Assembly: GCF_019429485.1 (NCBI RefSeq)
Contig: NZ_JAHXZN010000017.1
Span: forward strand, 1 to 35,961
From: Sphingomonas citri
GTDB taxonomy: Bacteria > Pseudomonadota > Alphaproteobacteria > Sphingomonadales > Sphingomonadaceae
Direction of reading: 5' to 3'
Length of the DNA stretch: 35,961 bases
How positions within the stretch are numbered: position 1 is the stretch's first letter; each line of letters begins with the position of its first letter. The notes under the pieces are model-generated. The model saw nothing but the letters and a program-made list of their open reading frames with translations. It was not told the DNA's origin and ran no database searches. Shown here piece after piece: positions 21,464 to 30,027 of this stretch. A program made the position numbers and the translations under genes.

Positions 21464-23554
21464 TCAGACCAGCGGCTCCAGCATCAGCGGCCCCGCCCCT
21501 CCCATCGCGGGGTCGGAGAACGAGTGGCCCCCTGTCCTGCTATGTCCGGCCATGCGCCACGCCTGCGCGCCGGCGACGAGCTGCCGGTCATACCAGCCGT
21601 GGCTCGCGGCGAGATCGAGCGCGACGCGGCGGGTCTCGTGCGGGCGCAACTCGAGCGTGAGCGGGGCTGCCCCATAAGCGCGGTCGGTCATCGTCACGGA
21701 CAGCGCGGCGGCGGTGCGGTTCTGGAGCAGCAACGCCGGCGCGCGCGCGTGAAGCAGCGCGGCGCCGAACAGGTCGCTGCGGCCGACCAGCCGGCGGTGA
21801 AAGCCGTCGGGTCCGAGCACGAACAGATCGGCCGTTCCGTCCGGCAGGGGGTGCGGCAGCGCGCCGCCGGCCGCGACGGTGTAGCGCGCGGGCACCTCGT
21901 CCAGCCGGGCCATGTCATAGACGTGGAACACCACCGCGCGCTCGTGCGAGCGGTTGATCAATAGCATTGCGGGCGAGTCGCCGCCGCGCAGTTCGGCGTC
22001 GAGGGCATAGGGCGTCGCGCGGCGCCGGCGCAGGCCGCGCTCCTGCTCGGGCGGCTCGGTCGCGGCGGGCAGTGGCGGCGCGACCCCCGTCAGCCCCGCT
22101 GCACGTGCCGAAGCGCTCGCGGTGGCGGGAAGGCTCGCCATGAACGCCACGGTGTCGGGGGCGGCGAAGTCGAAGCAGGAGGTCAGGTCGCCGCACACCG
22201 CGCGTCGCCACGCGCTGATGTTGGGTTCGCGCACGCCGAAGCGCGCCTCCAAGAAGCGCAGGATGCTGGTGTGATCGAACACCTCGGAGGCGACGTAACC
22301 GCCGCGGCTCCACGGCGACACGACGTAGAGCGGCACGCGCATGCCCAGGCCGTAGGGGCGGTCACGATAGGCGGCGTCCTCGGGCGTGCGGCAGTGAACG
22401 TGATATTCGTCGTCGGCGGGCACGTCGCTGGCGCCGACCGGGCGGCCGTCCACCCGCGCGGGCGGCGCCGGCGGGGGAACATGGTCGAACAGGCCGTCAT
22501 TCTCGTCGAAGTTGATCAGCAGCGCGGTGCGCGCCCACACGTCGGGGTTGGCGGTGAGCGCGTCGAGCACGCGCGCGGTGTAGTCGCCGCCCTGCAGCGG
22601 GGTGGACACGCTGGGATGCTCCGACGCCTTCTCGGGCGCGATGATCCACGATACCGCGGGCAGGTGCCCGTCGCGCACGTCCTGGCGCAGGTCGTCGAGC
22701 GTGCGGGTCGTGGTGGTCCGTCGCGCGAGCAGCGCCGCGGCCTCGTCCGTGGCAGATCGCGCGCGACGATAGGCGTGGAAGCCGACCAGCGGGTTGTCGG
22801 TGAAATTGTCCGCCATGTCCTGGTAGACCTGGAAGCTCACCCCCGCCGCCATCAGCCGCTCGGGATAGGTGGTCCAGCGATAGCCGCCGTGGCGCAGCGG
22901 ATCGGCGTCGAGGCTGTCATAGCCGTTGTCGATCGCGGGGCCGCCGGCGTGCGCGAGCGGATCGTGCGTCCCCGACCAGATGTACAGCCGGTTGGGGTTG
23001 GTGCTGAGGTGCATCGCGCTGTGATAGGCGTCACACAGCGTGAAGGCCTCGGCGAGGGCATATTGGAACGGCAGGTCCGCGCGGGTGAAATGCGCCATCG
23101 CATGGTTGTGCTTGGCCGCGGTCCACGCACCCATCCGCCCGTTGTCCCACGCCGCCTGGCTGTCGGCGAAGCCGTGCGGCGTGCCGAGCGGGCGATAGAG
23201 GCGGAAGTCAGTCGCCGTGTCGAGCCGGAACGGCGCGAGCAGCGCCGGCGACGTGCCGGGATGCTCATTGGGCTGGAGCAGCACGGTGCGGTTCTGGGCG
23301 CCGGGCAGCGGCGGCGCCGGCGCGGCGAAGCGGTCGCCGAAGCCGCGCACGCCACGCATCGCGCCGAAATAATGGTCGAACGCCCGGTTCTCCTGGGTGA
23401 GGATCACGACATGGTCGACATCGCGCAGCGTGCCAGTGCGGTGCCGCCCGGGAAGTTCGAGCGCGCGCGCGATCGAGGGGGTCAGCGCCGCCGCGGCGCC
23501 GGCGGAGGCCATCATGCCGCGGATGAAGCTGCGGCGGTCCTGCATCGGCGGCAT
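21464..23554 (-). CDS. Phosphocholine-specific phospholipase C, Tat-secreted
   Basis: A 696-residue phosphoesterase that cleaves phosphatidylcholine or related lipids to diacylglycerol and phosphocholine. A Tat signal lies at residues 7-30 (RRSFIRGMMASAG). The phosphoesterase domain carries ENRAFDHYFGAMRGVRGFGDR (55-75), the SWIIAPEKASEHPS segment, LLINFDENDGLFDHVPPP and GLGMRVPLYVVSPWSRGGYV. Two C-terminal DUF756 repeats follow (about 515-600 and 605-685). Length is normal for the PLC family. AAGGAG lies six bases before the ATG. It is preceded on the same strand, after a 210-bp repeat-bearing gap, by the RND outer-membrane factor gene. In bacteria without choline lipids it would act on host or plant membranes or give phosphate. 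Confidence 0.92.
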   Translation of the reverse strand: MPPMQDRRSFIRGMMASAGAAAALTPSIARALELPGRHRTGTLRDVDHVVILTQENRAFDHYFGAMRGVRGFGDRFAAPAPPLPGAQNRTVLLQPNEHPGTSPALLAPFRLDTATDFRLYRPLGTPHGFADSQAAWDNGRMGAWTAAKHNHAMAHFTRADLPFQYALAEAFTLCDAYHSAMHLSTNPNRLYIWSGTHDPLAHAGGPAIDNGYDSLDADPLRHGGYRWTTYPERLMAAGVSFQVYQDMADNFTDNPLVGFHAYRRARSATDEAAALLARRTTTTRTLDDLRQDVRDGHLPAVSWIIAPEKASEHPSVSTPLQGGDYTARVLDALTANPDVWARTALLINFDENDGLFDHVPPPAPPARVDGRPVGASDVPADDEYHVHCRTPEDAAYRDRPYGLGMRVPLYVVSPWSRGGYVASEVFDHTSILRFLEARFGVREPNISAWRRAVCGDLTSCFDFAAPDTVAFMASLPATASASARAAGLTGVAPPLPAATEPPEQERGLRRRRATPYALDAELRGGDSPAMLLINRSHERAVVFHVYDMARLDEVPARYTVAAGGALPHPLPDGTADLFVLGPDGFHRRLVGRSDLFGAALLHARAPALLLQNRTAAALSVTMTDRAYGAAPLTLELRPHETRRVALDLAASHGWYDRQLVAGAQAWRMAGHSRTGGHSFSDPAMGGAGPLMLEPLV

Positions 23555-23612
23555 GGCATGCTCCTTCGCGGCGGCGCCCCGCGCCCTCGCGCTCTACGAC
23601 AATCTGGCGGCC

Positions 23613-23689
23613 GTGTTCCCGCGGACGCGGGAACCCAGAGCCGCACACGCGACGTTCACGGCCCTAGGCTCCTGCGTCCGCAGGAGCAC
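23613..23689. repeat. Family A palindrome pair, copy 2
   Basis: Two inverted-facing units, GTGTTCCCGCGGACGCGGGA then ACCCAG at 23613-23638, and CCCTAGG then CTCCTGCGTCCGCAGGAGC at 23662-23689. Each forms a hairpin. They fill part of the 210-bp gap between the phospholipase C and outer-membrane factor genes. Confidence 0.65.
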
Positions 23690-23764
23690 GCCGCTCCTGT
23701 CCCCTAAGCGCAGCACCGACGGCTGCGCCTACCCGCGCCATGCGGCAGAACGATGACGGGCGGC

Positions 23765-25243
23765 TCAGCCCGCCGCGACACCACCGCCCAGCGCGCGGAT
23801 CAGGTCGGTCGCGGTCTGGAGCTGCTGGCTGCGCACCGTCAGCAGCGCGCGCTCGGCGTCGAGCGCGGCGGTCTGTGCGGTGACCACCTCGAGATAGTCC
23901 GCCGCCCCGTCGCGGTAGCGGATCAGCGCCAGCTCGCGCGTGTGCTCGGCCGCCTCGGCCGCAATGCGCTGGTCGCGCTCCTGCGCGGCGAGCAGCCGCT
24001 GGCTCGCGAGCGCGTCCTCCACCTCGCGGAAAGCGGTGAGCACGGTCTGGCGGTACGACGCCGCCGCCTCGTCATACTCGCCGCGCGCGCGCTGCACGCC
24101 GGCGCGGCGGCGCCCGCCGTCGAAGATCGCCAGCGCGGCGGAGAGCGGCCCCAGCGCCCAGAAGCCGTTGGAGGCGCTCAGCAGCGAGCCGCGCGCCGCC
24201 TCGAATCCGCCCGCCGCGCCGAGCGTGACGCTGGGGAACAAGGCCGAGCGCGCCACGCCGATGCGCGCGTTGGCGGCGGCGACGCGCCGCTCGGCGGCGG
24301 CGATATCGGGGCGGCGCTCGAGCAGGGTCGAGGGCAGGCCGGCGGGGATCGCGGGCGGCGCGAGCTGGCGGTCCTCGACCGCGAGCGTGAAGCCGGCCGG
24401 CGCCTCGCCGAGCAGCACCGCGATGGCATGCTCGTCGCGCTGCCGCGCCACGCCGACCGCGGACAGCTCGGCGCGCGCGCTGGCGAGCAGGTTCTGCGCG
24501 CGGCTGACGTCGATCCCCGAGGCGATGCCGCCGCTGTGGCGCGTGTCGGTCAGCTGATAAGCGCGCGCGTTCGCCTCCACCGTCTGGCGCAGCAGCACGA
24601 TCCGCGCATCGAGCCCGCGCATGTCGAAATAGATGCTGGCGAGCTGCGCCTGCAACCCCAGGGTCACCGCCGCGACATCGGCTTCGCTCGCGGCGGCGTC
24701 CGCGCGGCTGGCGCGCACCGAGTCGCGCACGCGGCCGAACAGGTCGAGTTCATAGGCGAGCGAGGCGCCGACCGTCCCGACCGTATAGGGCGCGGCGCTG
24801 CCGAGCGCGAGCGGGCGGCCGGCCGAGACGCGGTCGCGGCTGACGTCGGCGGACACGCCGACCTCGGGGAAGAGATCGGCGCGCGCCTGGCGGGCGACCG
24901 CGCGCGCCTGGTCGTAGCGCGCCACCGCGGCGGCGAGATCCTGGTTGCCGGCGACGACTCGCTCCTCGAGGCCGGTGAGGACCGGGTCGGCGAAGGCCTC
25001 CCACCACTTGCCCGAGGGAGCGACGTCGGTGCCGGCCGCCTGCCACCCCTCCGCCTCCTTGTAGGCCGCGGGCGCGGGCGTGGCGGGGCGGACATACGCG
25101 GGCGCGACGGAGCAGGCCGCGGTGGCGAGCAGCGCGCCGAGTGTGGCGAGGCGGCCGGTGACGAGGAAGGAGCGGCCTTCTGTCTTCCTCCCGTCATCCC
25201 GGACTTGTTCCGGGATCCACCCGTCAGCGCGATCCACGCTCAT
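23765..25243 (-). CDS. RND efflux outer-membrane factor (NodT/OprM-like lipoprotein)
   Basis: A 492-residue (from this start) TolC-like outer-membrane channel lipoprotein of the NodT/OprM family, third gene of the RND operon. A hydrophobic signal and lipobox ATAAC place the lipidated Cys at residue 44. Two OEP repeats follow, with the typical AELDLFGRVRDSVRAS-like ELDLFGRVRD segment, GIASGIDVSRAQ and RRPDIAAAERRVAAANARIGVARSALFPS. The start is odd: between this ATG (or GTG at 25237) and the signal core there is no ATG, GTG or TTG, although an SD-like GGGAGGAAG lies at 25185-25193. The ATG is inside repeat copy B3, so the first ~17 residues are repeat-derived and acidic, giving an unusually long n-region. 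Confidence 0.85.
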   Translation of the reverse strand: MSVDRADGWIPEQVRDDGRKTEGRSFLVTGRLATLGALLATAACSVAPAYVRPATPAPAAYKEAEGWQAAGTDVAPSGKWWEAFADPVLTGLEERVVAGNQDLAAAVARYDQARAVARQARADLFPEVGVSADVSRDRVSAGRPLALGSAAPYTVGTVGASLAYELDLFGRVRDSVRASRADAAASEADVAAVTLGLQAQLASIYFDMRGLDARIVLLRQTVEANARAYQLTDTRHSGGIASGIDVSRAQNLLASARAELSAVGVARQRDEHAIAVLLGEAPAGFTLAVEDRQLAPPAIPAGLPSTLLERRPDIAAAERRVAAANARIGVARSALFPSVTLGAAGGFEAARGSLLSASNGFWALGPLSAALAIFDGGRRRAGVQRARGEYDEAAASYRQTVLTAFREVEDALASQRLLAAQERDQRIAAEAAEHTRELALIRYRDGAADYLEVVTAQTAALDAERALLTVRSQQLQTATDLIRALGGGVAAG

Positions 25244-25287
25244 TGGAGGAGCGGCACTTCGGGCTTCGGAACAAGTCCGGGGTGACG
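25192..25287. repeat. Family B palindromic element, copy 3
   Basis: A 96-bp copy with CGTCATCCCGGA-CTTGT-TCCGGGATCC at the left and a partly degenerate right hairpin (TTCGGA/TCCGGG) ending GGTGACG. It overlaps the 5' end of the outer-membrane factor gene, inside the RND operon. Confidence 0.75.
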
Positions 25288-25349
25288 GAAGGGCGAGGGG
25301 CGACGGTGCGCTCCCCGGACCGCAGCACATCAGGCGTTCCGCCACAACG

Positions 25350-25429
25350 CCCTGGGTTCCTGCGTGCGCAGGAACACATCCGTCGTTCACCGCCCGGATC
25401 CGTGCTCCTGCGAACGCAGGAGCCCAGGG
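25350..25429. repeat. Family A palindrome pair, copy 3
   Basis: Two units facing each other: CCCTGGG then TTCCTGCGTGCGCAGGAA at 25350-25376, and GTG then CTCCTGCGAACGCAGGAG then CCCAGGG at 25402-25429. They lie between the RND adaptor and outer-membrane factor genes, next to family B copy 3. Confidence 0.7.
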
Positions 25430-25452
25430 CCGCGGACGCCGCACCCGCCCCC

Positions 25453-26643
25453 TCACCGCGCGCCCGCCTTCTGCACCTGCACCGCGTCGCCGTCGGCGAG
25501 CGAGTCGGGCGGGTTGTCGATCACGCGGTCGCGCGGGGTGACGCCCGAACTTACCTCCACCGTGTTGCCATGGTCCTGCCCGATCCGGATCGTGCGCAGG
25601 TGCGCCTTGCCGTCCGCTCCGACCAGCGCGACCTGCGTACCGCTCTCGCCGACGATCAGCGCGCTCGCGGGCAGCGCCACCGCGCCGCTCGCCCCCGCCA
25701 CCGGGAAGCTCGCCTGCGCATAGGCGCCGGGCTTGAGCGCGCGGTCGGGGTTGGGCGCCTCGACCTGCACCAGCACCGTGCCCGAGGATTGCTCCACCGC
25801 GCCGGCGGTGCGGGTCAGCGTCGCGTCGAAGCTGCGGCCGGGATATTCGGGCAGCGTCAGCGTCACGTGCATGCCCGGGTGGATCTGCGCCGAATAATTC
25901 TGCGGCACGCGAATATAGGCGCGCATTCGCCGCACGTCGGACACGGTGAACAACGGTGTCGACGCGGCGGTGCCCGCGGTGACCAGCGCGCCGATGTCGG
26001 TCGAGCGGCTGGTGACGATGCCGGCGAAGGGCGCGATCAGCCGGGTGAAGCCCTGCGTATAGGTCAGCCGCGAGACGTTGGCACGCGCCGCGTTGGTCAC
26101 CGCGGTCTTGGCGGCGAGGTCGCCGACCTTCTCGTCGGTCTCTTGTTTCGACACCGCGTCCTTGGCGAGCATGTTGCGCCAGCGCGTCGCGGTCGAGGCG
26201 GCGAGCTGCTGGTTGGCGCGCGCGGTCTCCAGGTCGGCGCGTGCGGCGGCGAGCTGCTGGTCGATCTCGGGCGCGTCGAGCACCGCCAGCGTCTGGCCGG
26301 CGCGCACGGGGTCGCCGATGTCGACGTACCATCTCCGCACGTAGCCGCTGGTGCGCGCGAAGATCGGGGCGCTGTTGATCGCCTGGAGGTTGCCGGGGAG
26401 CGTCAGCGCGCCGGTCGCCGCGGCAGGCTTGGCCTGGATCACCGCGACGGTCGGGGTCGACTGCGCCGCGGTCCAGTCGGCGAGCTTGCTGTCGGTGCGC
26501 GAGCGCGTCGCGATCCCCGCGCCGACGACGCCGACCGCGATCACCGCCGCGGCGATCCCGGCGGTGCGCAGCGAGCGCGACGACGCCGTCGCGGGCGCGG
26601 CGGGCGGCGCCGCGGGGGACGTCTCGAACGACGCCTCAGACAT
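25453..26643 (-). CDS. RND efflux periplasmic adaptor (membrane fusion protein)
   Basis: A 396-residue HlyD/AcrA-type adaptor that links the inner-membrane pump with the outer-membrane channel. An N-terminal transmembrane anchor lies at about residues 27-46 (GIAAAVIAVGVVGAGIA) with no lipobox. The biotinyl-lipoyl half-motif reads TSGYVRRWYVDIGDPVRAGQTLAVLDAPE. A helical hairpin (QLAAARADLETARANQQLA and on) follows, then RLIAPFAGIVTSRSTDIGALV, a beta-barrel domain and a C-terminal membrane-proximal domain. Its ATG lies within the pump's last codons (8-base overlap), so the two are translationally coupled. Its stop is followed by ~210-300 bp containing two repeat families before the outer-membrane factor gene. 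Confidence 0.94.
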   Translation of the reverse strand: MSEASFETSPAAPPAAPATASSRSLRTAGIAAAVIAVGVVGAGIATRSRTDSKLADWTAAQSTPTVAVIQAKPAAATGALTLPGNLQAINSAPIFARTSGYVRRWYVDIGDPVRAGQTLAVLDAPEIDQQLAAARADLETARANQQLAASTATRWRNMLAKDAVSKQETDEKVGDLAAKTAVTNAARANVSRLTYTQGFTRLIAPFAGIVTSRSTDIGALVTAGTAASTPLFTVSDVRRMRAYIRVPQNYSAQIHPGMHVTLTLPEYPGRSFDATLTRTAGAVEQSSGTVLVQVEAPNPDRALKPGAYAQASFPVAGASGAVALPASALIVGESGTQVALVGADGKAHLRTIRIGQDHGNTVEVSSGVTPRDRVIDNPPDSLADGDAVQVQKAGAR

Positions 26644-29600
26644 GGGCTTGCTCCAGATGATGGGCCTCGCGCGTCGGCGCGGCGGCGGCGCGGCGGCGGT
26701 GGACGAGGCTGAAGATGACGGGGACGAACATCAGCGTGGCGAAGGTGGCGACCAGCAGCCCGCCGATCACCGCGCGGCCGAGCGGCGCGTTCTGCTCGCC
26801 CCCCTCGCCCAGCCCCAGTGCCATCGGCAGCATGCCGATGATCATCGCCAGCGCGGTCATCAGCACCGGGCGGAAGCGGGTCATGCCCGCCTCCAACGCG
26901 GCGGCGGTGGCGTCGCCGAGCTCGGCGAGCCGCTCGCGCGCGAAGCTCACCACCAGGATCGCGTTGGCGGTGGCCACGCCCATGCACATGATCGCGCCGG
27001 TGAGCGCGGGCACCGACAAGGTCGTGCCGGTGGTGAACAGCATCCAGATGATCCCCGCCAAGGCGCCGGGCAGCGCGGTGATGATCACGAACGGGTCGAG
27101 CCAGCTTTGGAAGTTGACGACGATCAGCAGGTAGATCAGCACGATCGCGCCGAGCAGCCCGTAGCCCAGGCCGGAGAAAGCGCTGTTCATCGTGGCGTAC
27201 TGGCCGCGCAGCGTGACGGTCGCGCCCTTCGGGGCCTCGGCCTTGAGCTCGTCGAGCACCGTGCGGATGTCGCCCGCCACCGCGCCCAGGTCGCGCCCCG
27301 CCGGGGTGGCGAAGATGTCGACCACCGGCGCGATATTGTAGTGCGACACCACCGCGGGCGCGTTGCTCCGCACGATCGTGCCGAGCCCCCCCAGCACCTG
27401 CGAGCGCCCGCTGGCGCCGGTCACCGGGATGCTCGACAGGTCGCTCATCGAGCCGACGCGATACTCGGGCGCCTGCGCCACCACCGGGTAGGACACGCCG
27501 TTGTCCGGATTGAGGAAGAACACCGGCGCAGTCTGCTGCGTGCCCGCCAGGGAGCTCGCCAGGCTGGTCGTCACGTCGCGCTCGGTCAGCCCGTACTGGC
27601 CGATCCGGCTGCGATCGACCGCGACGTTAAGCTGCGGGTAGCGCGCCGACTGCTGGATGCGCGCGTCGGCGAGGCCGGGGATCTTGGCGATGCGGCGCAT
27701 GATCTTCTGCGCATACGCGGCGTTGGCGGCCGCATCCTTGCCCGCGACCTGAATATCGATCGGCGCGGGCGCGCCGAAGTTGAGGATCTGGCTGGTGATG
27801 TCCGCCGGCAGGAAGGAGAAGGTCGCGCCGGGGAAGTCGCGCGGCAGCTGCTCGCGCAGGCGGCGGACATAATCATCGGTCGGCGCGTGATCGTGCGACA
27901 GCTGGATCAGCACGTCGCCATCCTGCGGGCCGACCGTCCCCGAATTATTGTAGGTCGTGTTGATCGAGCTGACCGGCAGGCCGATGTTGTCCACCACCGA
28001 GATCAGTTCCTCCGCCGGAATGATCTGGCGGATGCGGCGCTGGATGCGGTCGAACTCGGCCGACGTCTCCTCGATCCGGCTGCCGACCGGCGCGCGCACG
28101 TGCATCGCGATCTGCCCGGCGTCGACCGAGGGGAAGAAGTTCTGCCCGAGGAAGGGCACCAGTCCGAACGACAGCAGCACCACCGCCAGGAAGCCGATCA
28201 CGAACCCCTTGGGCGCGGCGAGCACGCGCTCGAGCATCCCGCCGTATCCCGTGCGGATCCGCTCGAACCGCGCCTCGAAGCCGCGCTGGAAGCGCACCAG
28301 CGGGTTGCGCGACGCGGGCGCGCCGGCGCTGTGCTGGTCGTGGTCGTCGCCCGCGCCGTGCGGGCGCAGCAGATACATCGCCATGGTCGGTACGAGCGTG
28401 CGCGACAGGATGAACGAGGCGATCATCGCGAACACCACCGCCAGCGCGAGCGGCACGAACAGGAAGCCCGCGACGCCCGGCAGGAAGAACATCGGCACGA
28501 AGACGATGCAGATGCACAGTAGCGAGACGAAGGCGGGCGTGACGATCTGCGCCGCGCCGTCGAGGATGGCGCGGTGGACCGGCTTGCCCTGTTCGAGGTG
28601 CCAGTTGATGTTCTCGATCGTCACCGTCGCGTCGTCGACCAGGATGCCGACCGCGAGGCTGAGACCGCCCAGCGTCATCGTGTTGAGCGTGTTGCCGGTG
28701 ACAGCGAGGCCGATGATCGCGGACAGGATCGCCAGCGGGATCGAGATCGCGATGATCACGGTCGAGCGCCAGGAGCCGAGGAACAGAAGGATCATCAGGC
28801 TGGTCAGCGCCGCCGCGATCGCGCCCTCCTTGACCACGCCCTCCACCGCGGCGCGGACGAACAGCGACTGATCGCCGATCGGCACGATCTTGAGCGTGCT
28901 CGGCAGCGTCTCCTGGATCTTGGGCAAAGCGTCCTTGATCCCCTGCACGATCGCCAGCGTCGAGGTCGCGCCGTTCTTGAGCACGGTCATGATCACCGAG
29001 CGCGCGCCGTCGACATGGACGACGTTGGTCTGCGGCGCAGAGCCGTCGCGCACGTGGGCTACGTCGCGCATGTAGATGGTGGCGCCGCCGACGACCTTCA
29101 CCGGGATGCTGTTGAGCTCCTCGATCGATCCCGGCGCGTTGTTGAGGCGGACGCTGTACTGGAAGCCGCCGATCTTGGCAAAGCCTGCCGGGTTGATCTG
29201 GTTCTGCGCCGCGATCGCGTTGCCGACGTCCTGCGCCGACAGCCCCTTGGACTGGAGCGCGTCGGGGTCGAGGTCGATCTGGATCTGGCGCTGGCGCCCG
29301 CCCGAGGGATAGGGGATCGCCGCGCCCGGCACGGTCACCAGCCCGGGGCGCACCTGGTTGCTGGCGAGATCGAACATCTGCCCCTCGGACAGGCCCTTCC
29401 CCGACAGCGCGAGCTGGACGATCGGCACCGTCGAGGCGCTGTAGTTGAGCACCAGCGGCGGGGTGATGCCCGGCGGCAGCTGCTTGAGCACGGTCTGCGA
29501 TACCGAGGTGACCTGCGCGGTGGCGGTGCGGATGTCGGCGCCGGGTTGGAAGTAGATCTTCACCACGCCGATGCCCGGCAGCGACTGGCTCTCGATATGG

Positions 29601-29839
29601 TCGATGTCGTTGACCGTGGTGGTCAGCACGCGCTCGAACGGGGTGATGATCCGCCCGGACATCTCGTCCGGCGACAGGCCGGCATATTGCCACGCGGTGG
29701 CGATCACCGGCACCCTGATGTCGGGGAAGATGTCGACCGGGGTGCGGATCGCCGCGAGCACGCCGACGATCGCGATCAGGATCGCCATGACGATGAAGGT
29801 CAGCGGGCGCGCCAGCGCGATGCGTACGATGCCGATCAT
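26636..29839 (-). CDS. RND efflux transporter permease (HAE1 type)
   Basis: A 1067-residue inner-membrane RND pump, normal length for the HAE1 drug-efflux group. It has the TM1 N terminus MIGIVRIALARP, porter-domain segments such as VDIFPDIRVPVIATAW, and the proton-relay pair Asp402-Asp403 in TM4 (GILVDDATVTIENI). A second half repeats the fold, with the TM-11 SFARERLAELGDATAAALEAG segment typical of the family and a Pro-rich GMLPMALGLGEGGEQNAPLG near the C terminus. Substrate unknown; the Asp pair argues against a heavy-metal (HME) pump. The frame extends 26 codons further, but the Met at 29839 matches the family start, with GGGAAG upstream. First gene of the operon, divergent from the LysR gene. 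Confidence 0.95.
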   Translation of the reverse strand: MIGIVRIALARPLTFIVMAILIAIVGVLAAIRTPVDIFPDIRVPVIATAWQYAGLSPDEMSGRIITPFERVLTTTVNDIDHIESQSLPGIGVVKIYFQPGADIRTATAQVTSVSQTVLKQLPPGITPPLVLNYSASTVPIVQLALSGKGLSEGQMFDLASNQVRPGLVTVPGAAIPYPSGGRQRQIQIDLDPDALQSKGLSAQDVGNAIAAQNQINPAGFAKIGGFQYSVRLNNAPGSIEELNSIPVKVVGGATIYMRDVAHVRDGSAPQTNVVHVDGARSVIMTVLKNGATSTLAIVQGIKDALPKIQETLPSTLKIVPIGDQSLFVRAAVEGVVKEGAIAAALTSLMILLFLGSWRSTVIIAISIPLAILSAIIGLAVTGNTLNTMTLGGLSLAVGILVDDATVTIENINWHLEQGKPVHRAILDGAAQIVTPAFVSLLCICIVFVPMFFLPGVAGFLFVPLALAVVFAMIASFILSRTLVPTMAMYLLRPHGAGDDHDQHSAGAPASRNPLVRFQRGFEARFERIRTGYGGMLERVLAAPKGFVIGFLAVVLLSFGLVPFLGQNFFPSVDAGQIAMHVRAPVGSRIEETSAEFDRIQRRIRQIIPAEELISVVDNIGLPVSSINTTYNNSGTVGPQDGDVLIQLSHDHAPTDDYVRRLREQLPRDFPGATFSFLPADITSQILNFGAPAPIDIQVAGKDAAANAAYAQKIMRRIAKIPGLADARIQQSARYPQLNVAVDRSRIGQYGLTERDVTTSLASSLAGTQQTAPVFFLNPDNGVSYPVVAQAPEYRVGSMSDLSSIPVTGASGRSQVLGGLGTIVRSNAPAVVSHYNIAPVVDIFATPAGRDLGAVAGDIRTVLDELKAEAPKGATVTLRGQYATMNSAFSGLGYGLLGAIVLIYLLIVVNFQSWLDPFVIITALPGALAGIIWMLFTTGTTLSVPALTGAIMCMGVATANAILVVSFARERLAELGDATAAALEAGMTRFRPVLMTALAMIIGMLPMALGLGEGGEQNAPLGRAVIGGLLVATFATLMFVPVIFSLVHRRRAAAAPTREAHHLEQAHV

Positions 29840-30003
29840 GGGCACAGCTTCCCGTAGGTGACGTCCGCCCTCGTGAGCGGCGTCGCGCGCCAGCCTAGCG
29901 AGCGCGGCGTCGGACAACCAGGAAGGGACGGCGGCGCAATGACATGCCGCGGTGCAGCGAATGAGCGCTGGTTAACGGTTTGTCTAATATTGTTTCCGGG
30001 CCA

Positions 30004-30026
30004 ATCGATACGTACAGCCTATCGAT
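30004..30026. promoter_or_regulatory. Candidate LysR operator (ATCGAT-N11-ATCGAT)
   Basis: Two ATCGAT copies 11 bases apart, the T-N11-A spacing that LysR-type regulators favour. It ends one base before the LysR start codon, so it would suit autoregulation, and lies 165 bases from the pump ATG. ATCGAT is itself palindromic, so chance is possible. Confidence 0.4.
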
Positions 30027-30027
30027 C

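Noticed and set aside
24664..25197. Overlapping frame starting at an ATG with a GGGATGACG context at the outer-membrane factor 5' end
   Set aside because: It is a Ser/Pro/Arg-rich shadow in the wrong frame for the lipoprotein signal; a frameshift is not needed to explain the gene.
23765..26332. 855-codon continuous frame joining the outer-membrane factor with upstream sequence
   Set aside because: The upstream 360 codons are an out-of-frame reading of the adaptor gene and repeats; only the part from about 25243 has the expected domain.
26351..28522. Long plus-strand open frames across the RND pump and adaptor genes
   Set aside because: They mirror the pump and adaptor codons, are His/Arg/Asp-rich and have no start signals or domains.
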